The position numbers and the translations under genes were made by a program. Below the pieces are notes generated by a model. It was given only the letters and a program-made list of their open reading frames with translations. It was not told the origin of the DNA and did no database searches. From the NCBI RefSeq assembly GCF_004114375.1, contig NZ_CP034692.1, positions 1,426,001 through 1,490,000 of the forward strand: a stretch of 64,000 nucleotides of DNA. The letters run 5' to 3'. Within the stretch, counting starts at the first letter, position 1. Every line of letters starts with the position of its first letter. This document shows, in pieces, positions 43,734-52,036 of this stretch. The DNA comes from Halorubrum sp. BOL3-1. Its GTDB lineage: Archaea > Halobacteriota > Halobacteria > Halobacteriales > Haloferacaceae.

Positions 43734-44786
43734 ATGTTCGAGAAGACGACGTGGATCAAGCTCCCGCGGAACGTCCTCGTGGGACACGACGTCCTCGACG
43801 ACCTCGGGGAGGCGGTCGGGGACCTCTACCTCACGGGGCGCCCGTTGATCGTGACCAGTCCGACGCCCGACGAGATCGCCGGCGACCGCGTGCGCGCGCA
43901 GTTCGACGACCCCGCGACCGCCGTGGTCGAGGAGGCCTCCTTCGCGGCCGTCGAGGAGCTGACCGAGATCGCGGAGACCGTCGACCCCGGCTACCTGATA
44001 GCGCTCGGCGGCGGGAAGCCGATCGACATCGCGAAGATGGCCGCCGACCACCTCGACGTCGGCTTCGTCTCCGTCCCGACGGTCGCCTCCCACGACGGCA
44101 TCGTCTCCGGGCGGTCGTCGATCCCCGAGGGCGACACGCGCCACTCGGTCGCGGCCGACCCGCCGCTCGCGGTCGTCGCGGACACGACGCTGATCGCGGA
44201 CGCCCCGTGGCGGCTCACCACCGCGGGCTGTGCGGACATCATCTCGAACTACACCGCCGTCAAGGACTGGCGGCTCGCGCGCCGCCTGCGCAACGTCGAG
44301 TACAGCGAGTACGCAGGCGCGCTCTCGGAGATGACCGCGGAGCTGCTCGTCGAGAACGCCGACATGATCCGCCCCGGTCTCGAAGAGTCGGCGTGGGTGG
44401 TCGTGAAGGCGCTCGTCTCCTCCGGCGTCGCGATGTCGATCGCCGGCTCCTCGCGGCCGGCCTCCGGCGCTGAACACCTCATCTCCCACCAGCTCGACCG
44501 CATCGCGCCCGACAAGGCGCTCCACGGCCACCAGGTCGGCGTCGCGTCGGTCATGACCGAGTACCTCCACAGCGGCGAGAACGGTCGGTGGAACGCCATC
44601 CGCGACGCGCTCGCGGAACTCGACGCCCCGACGACCGCGGGCGAACTGGGGATCGACGACGCGGAGCTGATAGCGGCGCTGACGAGCGCCCACGAGATCC
44701 GCGACCGCTACACCGTCCTCCAGGGCGGGATCAACGAGGAGGCGGCCGTCGAGGTCGCGACCGCGACGGGCGTCATCGACGGCTAA
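43734..44786 (+). CDS. egsA: Glycerol-1-phosphate dehydrogenase [NAD(P)+]
   Basis: A 350-residue enzyme of the archaeal sn-glycerol-1-phosphate dehydrogenase family, which makes the glycerophosphate backbone of archaeal lipids from dihydroxyacetone phosphate. It has the nucleotide-binding GGGKPIDIAKMAA (about 95), PTVASHDGIVSGRSSI with the Asp metal ligand, and the zinc-binding histidines in SGAEHLISHQL and ALHGHQVGVAS. ATG 43734 gives the typical MFEKTTWIKLPRNV start; an upstream ATG at 43695 adds 13 residues. Single gene. Confidence 0.95.
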   Translation: MFEKTTWIKLPRNVLVGHDVLDDLGEAVGDLYLTGRPLIVTSPTPDEIAGDRVRAQFDDPATAVVEEASFAAVEELTEIAETVDPGYLIALGGGKPIDIAKMAADHLDVGFVSVPTVASHDGIVSGRSSIPEGDTRHSVAADPPLAVVADTTLIADAPWRLTTAGCADIISNYTAVKDWRLARRLRNVEYSEYAGALSEMTAELLVENADMIRPGLEESAWVVVKALVSSGVAMSIAGSSRPASGAEHLISHQLDRIAPDKALHGHQVGVASVMTEYLHSGENGRWNAIRDALAELDAPTTAGELGIDDAELIAALTSAHEIRDRYTVLQGGINEEAAVEVATATGVIDG

Positions 44787-44888
44787 TTCCGGGGCGGGGC
44801 ACGGGCGAGCCGGACCCGCTCTACGTCCGGTTCCGGCGGCGGGAACCGACCTCGAAAGGCCAATAACGCTCCCGGGAGTACACCGCGT

Positions 44889-45548
44889 ATGTCCACCGCC
44901 AGCGTTCGCGACAGGGTCGGAGAACACCCCACCGTGATAACCGTCCTCCTCACCGTCGTCGGCTACGGCGCCGTGGGCGGCGTGTTCCTCGTCCCGGAGT
45001 TCCAGGCGCTGTTCCCGACGCTCACGCGGGGGACCGTCGACCTCCTCGCGCACGCCATCGCGGCCGTCAACACCGTCACCGTGATCACGCTCTCGCTCGG
45101 GTGGTACTGGATCCGTAACGACGAGGTGAAGAGGCACGCGGCGGCGATGACGACGTCGTTCGCGCTCATCCTCCTCTTCCTCGGGATGTACCTCCCGAAG
45201 GTCGCCGGCGGCGGCACTAAGGAGTTCGTCCTCGACTCGTCGTACGCGTGGGTCCCGCTGTGGGACGCGGTGTACCCGGCGTACCTGATCATGCTCGCGA
45301 TACACATCGTCCTCTCTGTGGTGTCGGTGCCCGTCGTCCTCTACGCCGTCGTCCTCGGGCTCACCCACACGGAACGGGAACTCCGAACCGAGACGCCTCA
45401 CCGCCGCGTCGGCCGGATCGCGGCGAGCGCGTGGATACTCTCGCTCGCGCTCGGGGTCGTCACCTATCTTCTCTTGAACCACCTGTACGACTCGACGTTC
45501 GCCGCCGCCGAGGCCGCGACGGTCCTCCTGCCTACTGTTCCGGTCTGA
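44889..45548 (+). CDS. DUF420-family membrane protein
   Basis: A 219-residue protein with about six membrane segments and the conserved layout of DUF420 proteins: AHAIAAVNTVTVITLSLGWYWIRNDEVKRHAAAMTTSFAL (split here as AHAIAAVNTVTV and NDEVKRHAAAM), VYPAYLIMLAIHIVLSVVSVP and a final helix pair. Members often lie near haem-copper oxidase or haem-related genes and are thought to help respiratory assembly; the cytochrome b cluster 4 kb away fits this loosely. Function unproven. Confidence 0.8.
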   Translation: MSTASVRDRVGEHPTVITVLLTVVGYGAVGGVFLVPEFQALFPTLTRGTVDLLAHAIAAVNTVTVITLSLGWYWIRNDEVKRHAAAMTTSFALILLFLGMYLPKVAGGGTKEFVLDSSYAWVPLWDAVYPAYLIMLAIHIVLSVVSVPVVLYAVVLGLTHTERELRTETPHRRVGRIAASAWILSLALGVVTYLLLNHLYDSTFAAAEAATVLLPTVPV

Positions 45549-45642
45549 CGCCCCGACCGGACCCGGCTCCCCGCGCTCCGGCGGTCCCGGCCGCAACCGC
45601 CGCGGCCGAAACGCTTGAGCGGCGGCCGCGACACCTCTGCCC

Positions 45643-46965
45643 ATGACCGACTGGATCGGCGAGACGTTCACGAGCGACGCGGGCTGGAATCACCTGACCG
45701 GCCTGGTCGACGTCGGCACCCGCATGGCCGGCTCGGCGGGCGAGCGCGAGGCGCTGGAACTGACCCGCGACGCGCTCGCGGACGCCGGCGCGCGGAACCC
45801 CCGGATCGAGGAGTTCGAGCTCCAGGGATGGGAGCGCGGCGACAGCGCGGTCCGCGACGCCGAGACGGACGATCCGGTCGCGGTCGGCCCGAACGCCTGT
45901 ATCGCGCTGCCGCGCGGCCCGAGCGCCGAGGCGACGGGCGAGTTCGTCGACCTCGGTTGCGGCGTCCCAGCTGACTTCGAGGCCGACCTCGACGGGAAGG
46001 TCGCGATGGTCTCGTCGGACACCCCGGAGTCCGTCGACCGGTTCGTCCACCGCAACGAGAAGTACTACCGCGCGGTCGACGCCGGCGCCGCCGCCTTCGT
46101 GTTCGCCAACCACGTCGAAGGGACGCTCCCGCCGACCGGGAGCGTCGGGACCGCGGATGACCCGATCGGAGAGATTCCCGCGGTCGGCGTCTCGAAGGAG
46201 GCGGGCGCGCGGCTCGCCCGCCGCCACGAGGGCGACGAGCTGACGGTCGCGGTCGACTGCGAGACGCCGCCGGCGACGAGCGGCAACGCGGTCGCGGAAC
46301 TCGGTCCCGACACCGACGAACACCTGATCGTCTCCTCGCACGTCGACGCCCACGACCTCGCGGAGGGCGCGATGGACAACGGGTCGGGAACCGCGACGAT
46401 CGTGGAGGTCGCGAACGCGCTCGCCGCCCGCGAGGACGAACTCGACGTCCGGGTGCGGTTCGTCGGGTTCGGCGCCGAGGAGGTCGGGCTCGTCGGCTCG
46501 TCGGCGACCGCCGAGGCGGCCGACCGGGAGGCGGTCCGCGCCGTCGTCAACGTCGACAGCAACGTGTTCGGCCGCACGCTCCGACTCGACCATCACGGCT
46601 TCGACGCGCTCGCGGAGGCCGCCGAGCGCGTGAGCGACCGCTTCGATCACCCGGTCTCGACGGGCGGAGAGTTAGTACCACACAGCGACCACTGGCCGTT
46701 CGTGAAGCGAGGGATTCCGGGCTACACGGTCTCCGGCGAGACCGAGGGGCGCGGCCGCGGCTGGGGGCATACCGGCGCCGACACGCTCGACAAGCTGGAG
46801 TCGCGGAACCTCAGGGAGCAGGCGATCCTCCTGACCGAACTCGTCGTCGGCCTCGCGGACGCGGACGTGTCGATCCCGCGTCGCGACACGGACGAGGTCG
46901 CCGCGGCGCTCGAAGACGAGGGGAAGGCGACCGGAATGAAACTCACCGGCGACTGGACGTTCTGA
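45643..46965 (+). CDS. M28-family metallopeptidase (aminopeptidase-like)
   Basis: A 440-residue zinc peptidase. A protease-associated (PA) domain sits at about 110-185 (AMVSSDTPESVDRFVHRNEKYY, AFVFANHVEGTLP). The M28 core has the zinc ligands and catalytic acids in SSHVDAHDLAEGAMDNGSG (His and Asp), RFVGFGAEEVGLVGS (catalytic Glu and metal Glu), VVNVDSN (Asp) and PHSDHWPF (His). No signal peptide is evident, so it is probably cytoplasmic and finishes peptide breakdown, which would suit the two peptide importers in this window. Confidence 0.9.
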   Translation: MTDWIGETFTSDAGWNHLTGLVDVGTRMAGSAGEREALELTRDALADAGARNPRIEEFELQGWERGDSAVRDAETDDPVAVGPNACIALPRGPSAEATGEFVDLGCGVPADFEADLDGKVAMVSSDTPESVDRFVHRNEKYYRAVDAGAAAFVFANHVEGTLPPTGSVGTADDPIGEIPAVGVSKEAGARLARRHEGDELTVAVDCETPPATSGNAVAELGPDTDEHLIVSSHVDAHDLAEGAMDNGSGTATIVEVANALAAREDELDVRVRFVGFGAEEVGLVGSSATAEAADREAVRAVVNVDSNVFGRTLRLDHHGFDALAEAAERVSDRFDHPVSTGGELVPHSDHWPFVKRGIPGYTVSGETEGRGRGWGHTGADTLDKLESRNLREQAILLTELVVGLADADVSIPRRDTDEVAAALEDEGKATGMKLTGDWTF

Positions 46966-47040
46966 GAAGACGAGCGACGGAGAGACAGCGGTCCGAGAAG
47001 CTGTGAGGCGAGACCCGACGCGGATCGCCTCCGAACCCCG

Positions 47041-47484
47041 TCAGGCGACGACGAACTGGTTCCAGATCCCTTCGATGACGAAGAAGAGCGCGTAGTACGA
47101 CGACCACACCAGCACGACGAGCGAGGCGGCGATCGAGCTTCTCGGCGCCTCGATCGTCATGTCGTTGCGCGCCTCGACGTTGCGCGCCTCCAGCTCGAAG
47201 AAGTCCGCAATGAACATCGCGAGCACGAGCACCGACAGGATCGTCCCGCTGACCGGCGAGTCGAGGATGAACAAGAAGCTCAGGAGGACGAGTCCGACAT
47301 TGGTGAACACGTGCGGCGCGTACGCCTCCACGCTGTCGGCGTCTTTTCCCTGTTCGACGTGCCGTCTGTGCGCGAGGTGCCGCGTCGCGAGGTTCGCGAC
47401 GGTCATCACGAAGATCGCGTACGGCAGCACCGGCCCGACGGCCGACAGCCAGCCGAGGGGAACGACGAACTGCAGTGGGTCCAT
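47041..47484 (-). CDS. Four-helix membrane protein near the cytochrome b cluster
   Basis: A 147-residue protein with four membrane segments (GWLSAVGPVLPYAIFVMTVA, VGLVLLSFLFILDSPVSGTI, SVLVLAMFIADFFELEA, AASLVVLVWSSYYALFFVIEG) and a short His/Arg-rich loop RHLAHRRHVEQGKD. It matches my recollection of a haloarchaeal family called DUF7313 found with respiratory cytochrome b genes. A CTAATACG element (about 47513-47506, minus strand) stands about 22 nt upstream of ATG 47484. Accessory role in respiration is inferred from context only. Confidence 0.65.
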   Translation of the reverse strand: MDPLQFVVPLGWLSAVGPVLPYAIFVMTVANLATRHLAHRRHVEQGKDADSVEAYAPHVFTNVGLVLLSFLFILDSPVSGTILSVLVLAMFIADFFELEARNVEARNDMTIEAPRSSIAASLVVLVWSSYYALFFVIEGIWNQFVVA

Positions 47485-47573
47485 ACGTATCTCTTCCGGC
47501 CACGACGTATTAGAGTGTTTCCGATCGGCGCGCCCGCGAGGCGGATACGGTCCGCGCGAACGTCGGACCGCGC

Positions 47574-48326
47574 CTATCCGGTCTCCGTCGTCGGCGTGAG
47601 GAGATCGACGGTCGCCGCGACTTCGATCCGGACCGCTCGGTACGGCTCGACGATCCCGCGGCGCGTCCCGTCGACGATCAACGCGACGGGTACCTCCTCG
47701 CGTTCGACGGTAACGCGGACATCGTCCGTCGTGACCCACGAGTCGGGACGAGTGGTGAACGGAGCGACGGGAACGACGGAGAGTCCGCCCCCCGGCGACA
47801 CCACCGGTCCGCCGGCCGCGGCCGCGTACCCGTCGCTGCCGAGCGGCGTGGCGACCACGGCGCCGTCCGCGCGCACTGAGACCGGCTCCCCGTTGGAAAA
47901 GGCGATCTCGTACTCCGAGATCCGGGCGGGCGTCGCCGTCACGAACGCGACGTCCGCCGCCGCGAAGCGCCGCCGGCCGTCCCCCGCTCCGTCGACCGCG
48001 AGGACCGGATGCGCGACGCGCGAGAAGCCATCGAACGACCCCGCTGGCCCGTCGAGACCGTCGATCCAGACGCCGAGCCTCTCGGTCGCAGTATCGGGAT
48101 CGACCGCGTGGCGACCGTCTCCGACGGGGAAGACGGGGACCGAACGCGCGTCCCCGTTCGCGACCGCGCGCACCGCGTCTCGCAGCGCGGCGGCCCCGAC
48201 GGCGACGATCCCGTCGCTCTCGGAGGGTTCGACGAGGCGTGCGCCCGCGGCGGTCGCCGCCGACCGCATCGCCGCCGCCGGCTCGCAGTCACCGAGAACC
48301 GCGAGGCGACGTGTCGGCTCACTCAT
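47574..48326 (-). CDS. NAD(+)/NADH kinase-like protein lacking the GGDG motif
   Basis: A 250-residue protein with the C-terminal beta-sandwich of ATP-NAD kinases: EYEIAFSNGEPVSVRADGAVVATPLGSDGYAAAAGGPVVSP (here in part) and PVAPFTTRPDSWV. True kinases have a GGDGTxL motif in the N-terminal domain; the matching place reads SESDGIVAVGAAALRDAV, without the double Gly. It is therefore probably a paralogue with lost or altered kinase activity. Cytoplasmic. It lies between two membrane-protein genes and on the same strand as the cytochrome b cluster. Confidence 0.7.
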   Translation of the reverse strand: MSEPTRRLAVLGDCEPAAAMRSAATAAGARLVEPSESDGIVAVGAAALRDAVRAVANGDARSVPVFPVGDGRHAVDPDTATERLGVWIDGLDGPAGSFDGFSRVAHPVLAVDGAGDGRRRFAAADVAFVTATPARISEYEIAFSNGEPVSVRADGAVVATPLGSDGYAAAAGGPVVSPGGGLSVVPVAPFTTRPDSWVTTDDVRVTVEREEVPVALIVDGTRRGIVEPYRAVRIEVAATVDLLTPTTETG

Positions 48327-48440
48327 GCGCGAGGGTGGGGCGAGCGGAGGTGAAAAGCTCCCGGTTCGTTGTCGGTCGCGGCCGCACCGCTAAGAGCGAG
48401 GTCACGACGGGGCCGAAAAGCGAGACGAGGGGTCGTGCGT

Positions 48441-48719
48441 TCAGTTCGCGGCCGCGTCGTCGTCGTTGAGGGAGTCGCGGAGCTGACGGCTGGCCGGGAT
48501 GAACACCCAGAACGTCAGCGCCCCGAGAATCATCAGCCAGAAGAACATGTCGCCCGCGAGCAGTCCGACCTCGCCGTACGCCGTGTTCACGCCCTCCGCC
48601 GGGTTCACGAGCTGAACCACATCGTAGTACGACGGGGTCCGGTACCAGCCGCCGAAGGTGATCCACCCGAGACCCCCGATCGCGAACAGGGCGAAGCCCT
48701 TCATGAACTCGTCTGCCAT
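48441..48719 (-). CDS. Small membrane protein of the cytochrome b cluster
   Basis: A 92-residue protein with two membrane helices (KGFALFAIGGLGWITFGGWY and EVGLLAGDMFFWLMILGALTFWVF). It starts 4 nt after the stop of the preceding membrane-protein gene, so it belongs to the same operon. It recalls the haloarchaeal family DUF7314 (number from memory). Likely a small subunit or assembly factor of the quinol-oxidising complex. Confidence 0.65.
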   Translation of the reverse strand: MADEFMKGFALFAIGGLGWITFGGWYRTPSYYDVVQLVNPAEGVNTAYGEVGLLAGDMFFWLMILGALTFWVFIPASRQLRDSLNDDDAAAN

Positions 48720-48723
48720 TACT

Positions 48724-49176
48724 TTAGGTTTCGCTGGTGTCGTCTTGAGACTTTCCCATCCCCTGTCCGCGGAACCGGGTCCCGAGGACGTACACGGTGG
48801 TCCCGAGGACGATGAAGCCGACGCCGGTGATCGCCAGTATCGCAACGAGTACGTCTTCCGGCAGCAGAATCCCGGCGCTGTCGAGCAGGTAGACGATGGT
48901 CGCCCGGACGAAACTGATCTGAAGCGTCGCGGCATCGATAAGCGTGAAGCCGACGAAGTACGTGACGACCGCCGCGAGCGTCGAAAAGACGGTCACGGAC
49001 TTGTACAGCCTGAAGGGGACCACGACCTCCCTACCGCCCGGTCCCTGCCGCGGGCCCGTCGGCTCGTCGCGCGGGTCCCGGCCGTCGTCACGTGGCCCGC
49101 GGTCGTCGTCGGCCGCGACCGGGTCGCCGGTCTCGTCGAACGCCTGCGCGGAGTCGTCGTCTGTCGGGGATGACAT
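48724..49176 (-). CDS. Membrane protein of the cytochrome b cluster
   Basis: A 150-residue protein: an acidic, disordered N-terminus of about 48 residues, then two or three membrane helices (YKSVTVFSTLAAVVTYFVGF, FVRATIVYLLDSAG, VLVAILAITGVGFIVLGTTV). It corresponds in my recollection to DUF7315 of haloarchaeal bc1-like clusters. It sits 91 nt after the cytochrome b C-terminal gene and 4 nt before the next. Confidence 0.65.
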   Translation of the reverse strand: MSSPTDDDSAQAFDETGDPVAADDDRGPRDDGRDPRDEPTGPRQGPGGREVVVPFRLYKSVTVFSTLAAVVTYFVGFTLIDAATLQISFVRATIVYLLDSAGILLPEDVLVAILAITGVGFIVLGTTVYVLGTRFRGQGMGKSQDDTSET

Positions 49177-49267
49177 GAGTGGTGGAACGGGTGGCGGCTG
49201 CGGCGAGAGGCGACCGCGGTACGGTTCGAGACAGCCGAGAGGGGTTTCGGAGCGCGAACGGACGCCG

Positions 49268-50086
49268 TTACTTCGGCGGCCGCAGCATGAAGTACCGGCG
49301 GTTGAGGTCGTACATGTACCCCTCTCGCATCGTCTTCAACACCGCGTAGGTGACGACGCCGCCCGCCACCGGCAGCATGAACACGAGCGAGAACAGCAGC
49401 TCGAGCTGGACCGGAAAGAAGTTCTGGATGGCGAGCGCCGCCAGCGTGATCGCCAGGATGATACCGGCGACCCCGAGCGCGGCCCAGCCCGGCTCCTCGA
49501 CGGGACGGCGCGCGTTCCCCTTGTTGAGGAAGGGTACGAGCGTGATGACGCCGAAGATCATCCCGTGTGCGACGAGCCCGTACAGCTCGTTGGACATGAC
49601 GATGTTGCCGCCGAGCACCGCGAGGTCGGGGTTGATCGGAGAGAGTTTCAGCAGGCCGAACGACCAGTAGAGGTACCAGTCGGGCAGGATGATCGCCGGC
49701 GTCGAACCCGGGTTCGCCGGGTCACCGAAGTGCGAGGGCAAGATTGCGGACACGAGCAGGATCATCCCCAGGAAGAACGACGTGATCGCGAGGTTGCGGA
49801 TGGTCTCGTGGGGCCACGTCGGGAAGCCGAGCACGTCGCGCTCGACGTACGTCGACTCCGTGCGGAGATCCTCGTCCTCGCGCCGCGAGCGCTCGAAGTA
49901 CTGGTAAGTGAGCTGTGCGAGCCCCTGACTCCGATCCTTCCGCTCGGACCAGGTCGGCGTCTCGTCGTCCGGCGGCACCGTCGCCGGCGGCCCGCCGTCC
50001 GCGCGCGCCGTTTCGTCGGTGCCGCCGTCCGTGCGCACTCGCTCGTCGATGCCGTCGTCGGTCGTGGTGGTGGTGTCGTCGGTCAT
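49268..50086 (-). CDS. petD: Cytochrome b C-terminal subunit (PetD-like)
   Basis: A 272-residue protein. After a polar N-terminus of about 110 residues come three to four membrane helices homologous to the C-terminal half of cytochrome b (subunit IV). The quinol-site motif appears in the PDWY form (AIILPDWYLYWSFGLLKLSP; PEWY in most bc1 complexes, PDWY in some others). DPANPGSTPA fits the loop before it. ATG 50086 lies 4 nt after the stop of the N-terminal half. Together they form a split cytochrome b for quinol oxidation in the plasma membrane. Confidence 0.85.
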   Translation of the reverse strand: MTDDTTTTTDDGIDERVRTDGGTDETARADGGPPATVPPDDETPTWSERKDRSQGLAQLTYQYFERSRREDEDLRTESTYVERDVLGFPTWPHETIRNLAITSFFLGMILLVSAILPSHFGDPANPGSTPAIILPDWYLYWSFGLLKLSPINPDLAVLGGNIVMSNELYGLVAHGMIFGVITLVPFLNKGNARRPVEEPGWAALGVAGIILAITLAALAIQNFFPVQLELLFSLVFMLPVAGGVVTYAVLKTMREGYMYDLNRRYFMLRPPK

Positions 50087-50090
50087 TGGA

Positions 50091-50900
50091 TTAGTGCGGT
50101 TCCGCGATACCCTGGACCCAGACGATGCCGACGTGGATCGCGATGAGTGCGGTGACCACGAACGGCAACACGAACACGTGTAGGATGTACATCCGCACGA
50201 GCGTCGCCTGTCCGAGAGTGAACCCGCCGAACAGCAGCTGGGCCGCCCACTCACCGATGATCGGGGTGGCGAGCGCCAGTTCGACGCCGATCTGCGCCGC
50301 CCAGAAGGACAGCTGCTTCCACGGGAGGACGTACCCCGAGAAGCCGAAGAACAGCGTCAGGGCGATGAGCACGACGCCGAGGACCCAGTTGACCTCGCGC
50401 GGCTCCTTGTACGCGCCGGTGAAGTAGACGCGCAGCATGTGGAGGAACACCGCCGCCACCATGAACTGCGCCGACCAGCGGTGGATCGAGCGGAGCATGA
50501 AGCCGAACTGGATGTCTTTCATGATCATCACCATCGAGTCGTACGCCGCGGTGGGATCGCCCTGCGCCACCGCCCCCGCGGTCGAGGGCGCGTAGTAGAA
50601 CCCGAGCATCGCCCCGGACACCGCCGCGAGCAGGTACGCGATGATCGAAAGGGATCCGAGCGAGTACAGCGGGTACCAGTACCAGAACTTGTTGTCGAGG
50701 TCGTACTGCTCGGTGTGGCTCTTCGGCATCTGGAGGTTCGCGCGGTAGTACATCGTCTCCAGCAGTTCGAGGTAGTCGACGATGCGGAGCCGCTTGTCCA
50801 GCCAGATGAGCGCGGTCAGGAACGCCGTCTCGATGGCGGTGAGGTCCTGACTCTTGAGCCACGCGTTGTGGTCCATGTCGTCTTGTTTTTTCAGGCTCAT
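50091..50900 (-). CDS. petB: Cytochrome b N-terminal subunit (PetB-like)
   Basis: A 269-residue four-helix haem b protein. Haem-ligand histidines appear in MLRSIHRWSAQFMVAAVFLHMLRVYFTGAYK (two His 14 apart) and VRMYILHVFVLPFVVTALIAIHVGIVW (two His 14 apart), as in cytochrome b6. FGFSGYVLPWKQLSFWA is the conserved quinol-binding segment. It precedes the C-terminal half by 4 nt and follows a small membrane protein by 7 nt. Confidence 0.92.
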   Translation of the reverse strand: MSLKKQDDMDHNAWLKSQDLTAIETAFLTALIWLDKRLRIVDYLELLETMYYRANLQMPKSHTEQYDLDNKFWYWYPLYSLGSLSIIAYLLAAVSGAMLGFYYAPSTAGAVAQGDPTAAYDSMVMIMKDIQFGFMLRSIHRWSAQFMVAAVFLHMLRVYFTGAYKEPREVNWVLGVVLIALTLFFGFSGYVLPWKQLSFWAAQIGVELALATPIIGEWAAQLLFGGFTLGQATLVRMYILHVFVLPFVVTALIAIHVGIVWVQGIAEPH

Positions 50901-50907
50901 TGTCGAA

Positions 50908-51297
50908 TCACTTCTTGTAGTACGGGTACACGGCCCGCTTCAGCGTGTCCGCGAGGTTTCCGGTGTCGATTCCCTTGCCGTCCTTGTCCTCCTCGCTGAC
51001 GTACAGGTCCTCCCACTTTCGGCGGCGCTTCTTAACGATCATCACGTCCGGGAGGAACTCCTTCCGGTACAGGAGCAGGATGAACGCGAGGTCGATGAAG
51101 ATGAGCGCCAGCAGCGCGCCGACGTACATGTTTCCGGCCTCCGTCGACGCCCACGCGGACATCAACCCGAAGGTGAACAGCGCGACGAAGACGACCTCGA
51201 TGACGGTGAGGAGGACGATCGCGATCGCGGCCGCAGTGCTTTCGCGGGCCGGCTCGTAGCGGTGAATGTCGCCGTACGAGGAGTTGCCGGAACTCAT
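50908..51297 (-). CDS. Membrane protein between halocyanin and cytochrome b
   Basis: A 129-residue protein with two membrane helices (STAAAIAIVLLTVIEVVFVALFTFG in part, and MYVGALLALIFIDLAFILLLY) followed by a basic, then Lys-rich cytoplasmic tail (KKRRRKWEDLYVSEEDKDGKG). Overlaps the halocyanin stop by 4 nt. In haloarchaeal respiratory clusters the equivalent is annotated DUF7318 (from memory). Probably an accessory subunit. Confidence 0.65.
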   Translation of the reverse strand: MSSGNSSYGDIHRYEPARESTAAAIAIVLLTVIEVVFVALFTFGLMSAWASTEAGNMYVGALLALIFIDLAFILLLYRKEFLPDVMIVKKRRRKWEDLYVSEEDKDGKGIDTGNLADTLKRAVYPYYKK

Positions 51298-51941
51298 CTC
51301 GCACCTCCGTGGCCGGTGTGGGCCGACTCGCCGTATTTGAGCATGTAGAACGTGAACACGAACGTCAGGAAGATGCCGAGGATCGCGGAGATACCGACCC
51401 AGTGGGCGTGAAGCGGGACGCCGACGTGAGCGATGTTCTCCGGCCATCCGGTGTTTGCGCCGCCGACCTCGACGGTGGCGACGTCCTCACCGACGGCGAT
51501 GCCGCCGTGCATGCCGACCGCGGTGTGGGGCACGCAGTGGTAGTGGGTGATCCCGGCGTCCTCCCCGCTCGTCTCGTACTCGTAGGTCGCGCCCTCCTCG
51601 CCGACGGGATTACCGCTTTCGAGGGCGGCCGGGCCGCCGCCATCGACGGTCTGGACGTTGTGGGACCCGCCGTTGCCGGTCCACTCGAAGACGATCGTCG
51701 TCCCCTCGTCGACCCACGCGAGCGTCGGACCGAACGCGAGGCCGTCACTGCCGGCGCCGACTTCGATGGTCACCTCGTCTTCACCGCGGAGATCCTCGTA
51801 TTCCCCGCCGTTACCCTCCGAGGCCCCGCTCGGCCAGTCGGGCTGTACCTCCTGTGCAGCCGCCGTTCCGGTCGCCCCGGCGGAGGCCGCGACGGTGGCG
51901 GTCGCGCCGCCGGCCGTCCGCACGAAGTCCCGCCTTTTCAT
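51294..51941 (-). CDS. Halocyanin-domain blue-copper protein with C-terminal membrane anchor
   Basis: A 215-residue protein. A Tat signal (MKRRDFVRTAGG, then a hydrophobic stretch to about 30) carries it across the membrane folded. The plastocyanin-type domain has all four type 1 copper ligands: His in GGSHNVQTV, then Cys, His and Met in HYHCVPHTAVGMHG. A single C-terminal membrane helix (WVGISAILGIFLTFVFTFYML) anchors it on the outside. Placed directly before cytochrome b, it probably takes electrons from the complex. No Rieske protein gene is in the cluster. Confidence 0.88.
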   Translation of the reverse strand: MKRRDFVRTAGGATATVAASAGATGTAAAQEVQPDWPSGASEGNGGEYEDLRGEDEVTIEVGAGSDGLAFGPTLAWVDEGTTIVFEWTGNGGSHNVQTVDGGGPAALESGNPVGEEGATYEYETSGEDAGITHYHCVPHTAVGMHGGIAVGEDVATVEVGGANTGWPENIAHVGVPLHAHWVGISAILGIFLTFVFTFYMLKYGESAHTGHGGAR

Positions 51942-52036
51942 ACGGTTTCACTCGGGACGCGGTCCGCTTAAACCCTCCGACTGAACCCGCCGACGTGGAG
52001 GGGGTTGTGGGGCCTGAGACCGCCGAAATCGGCGGA

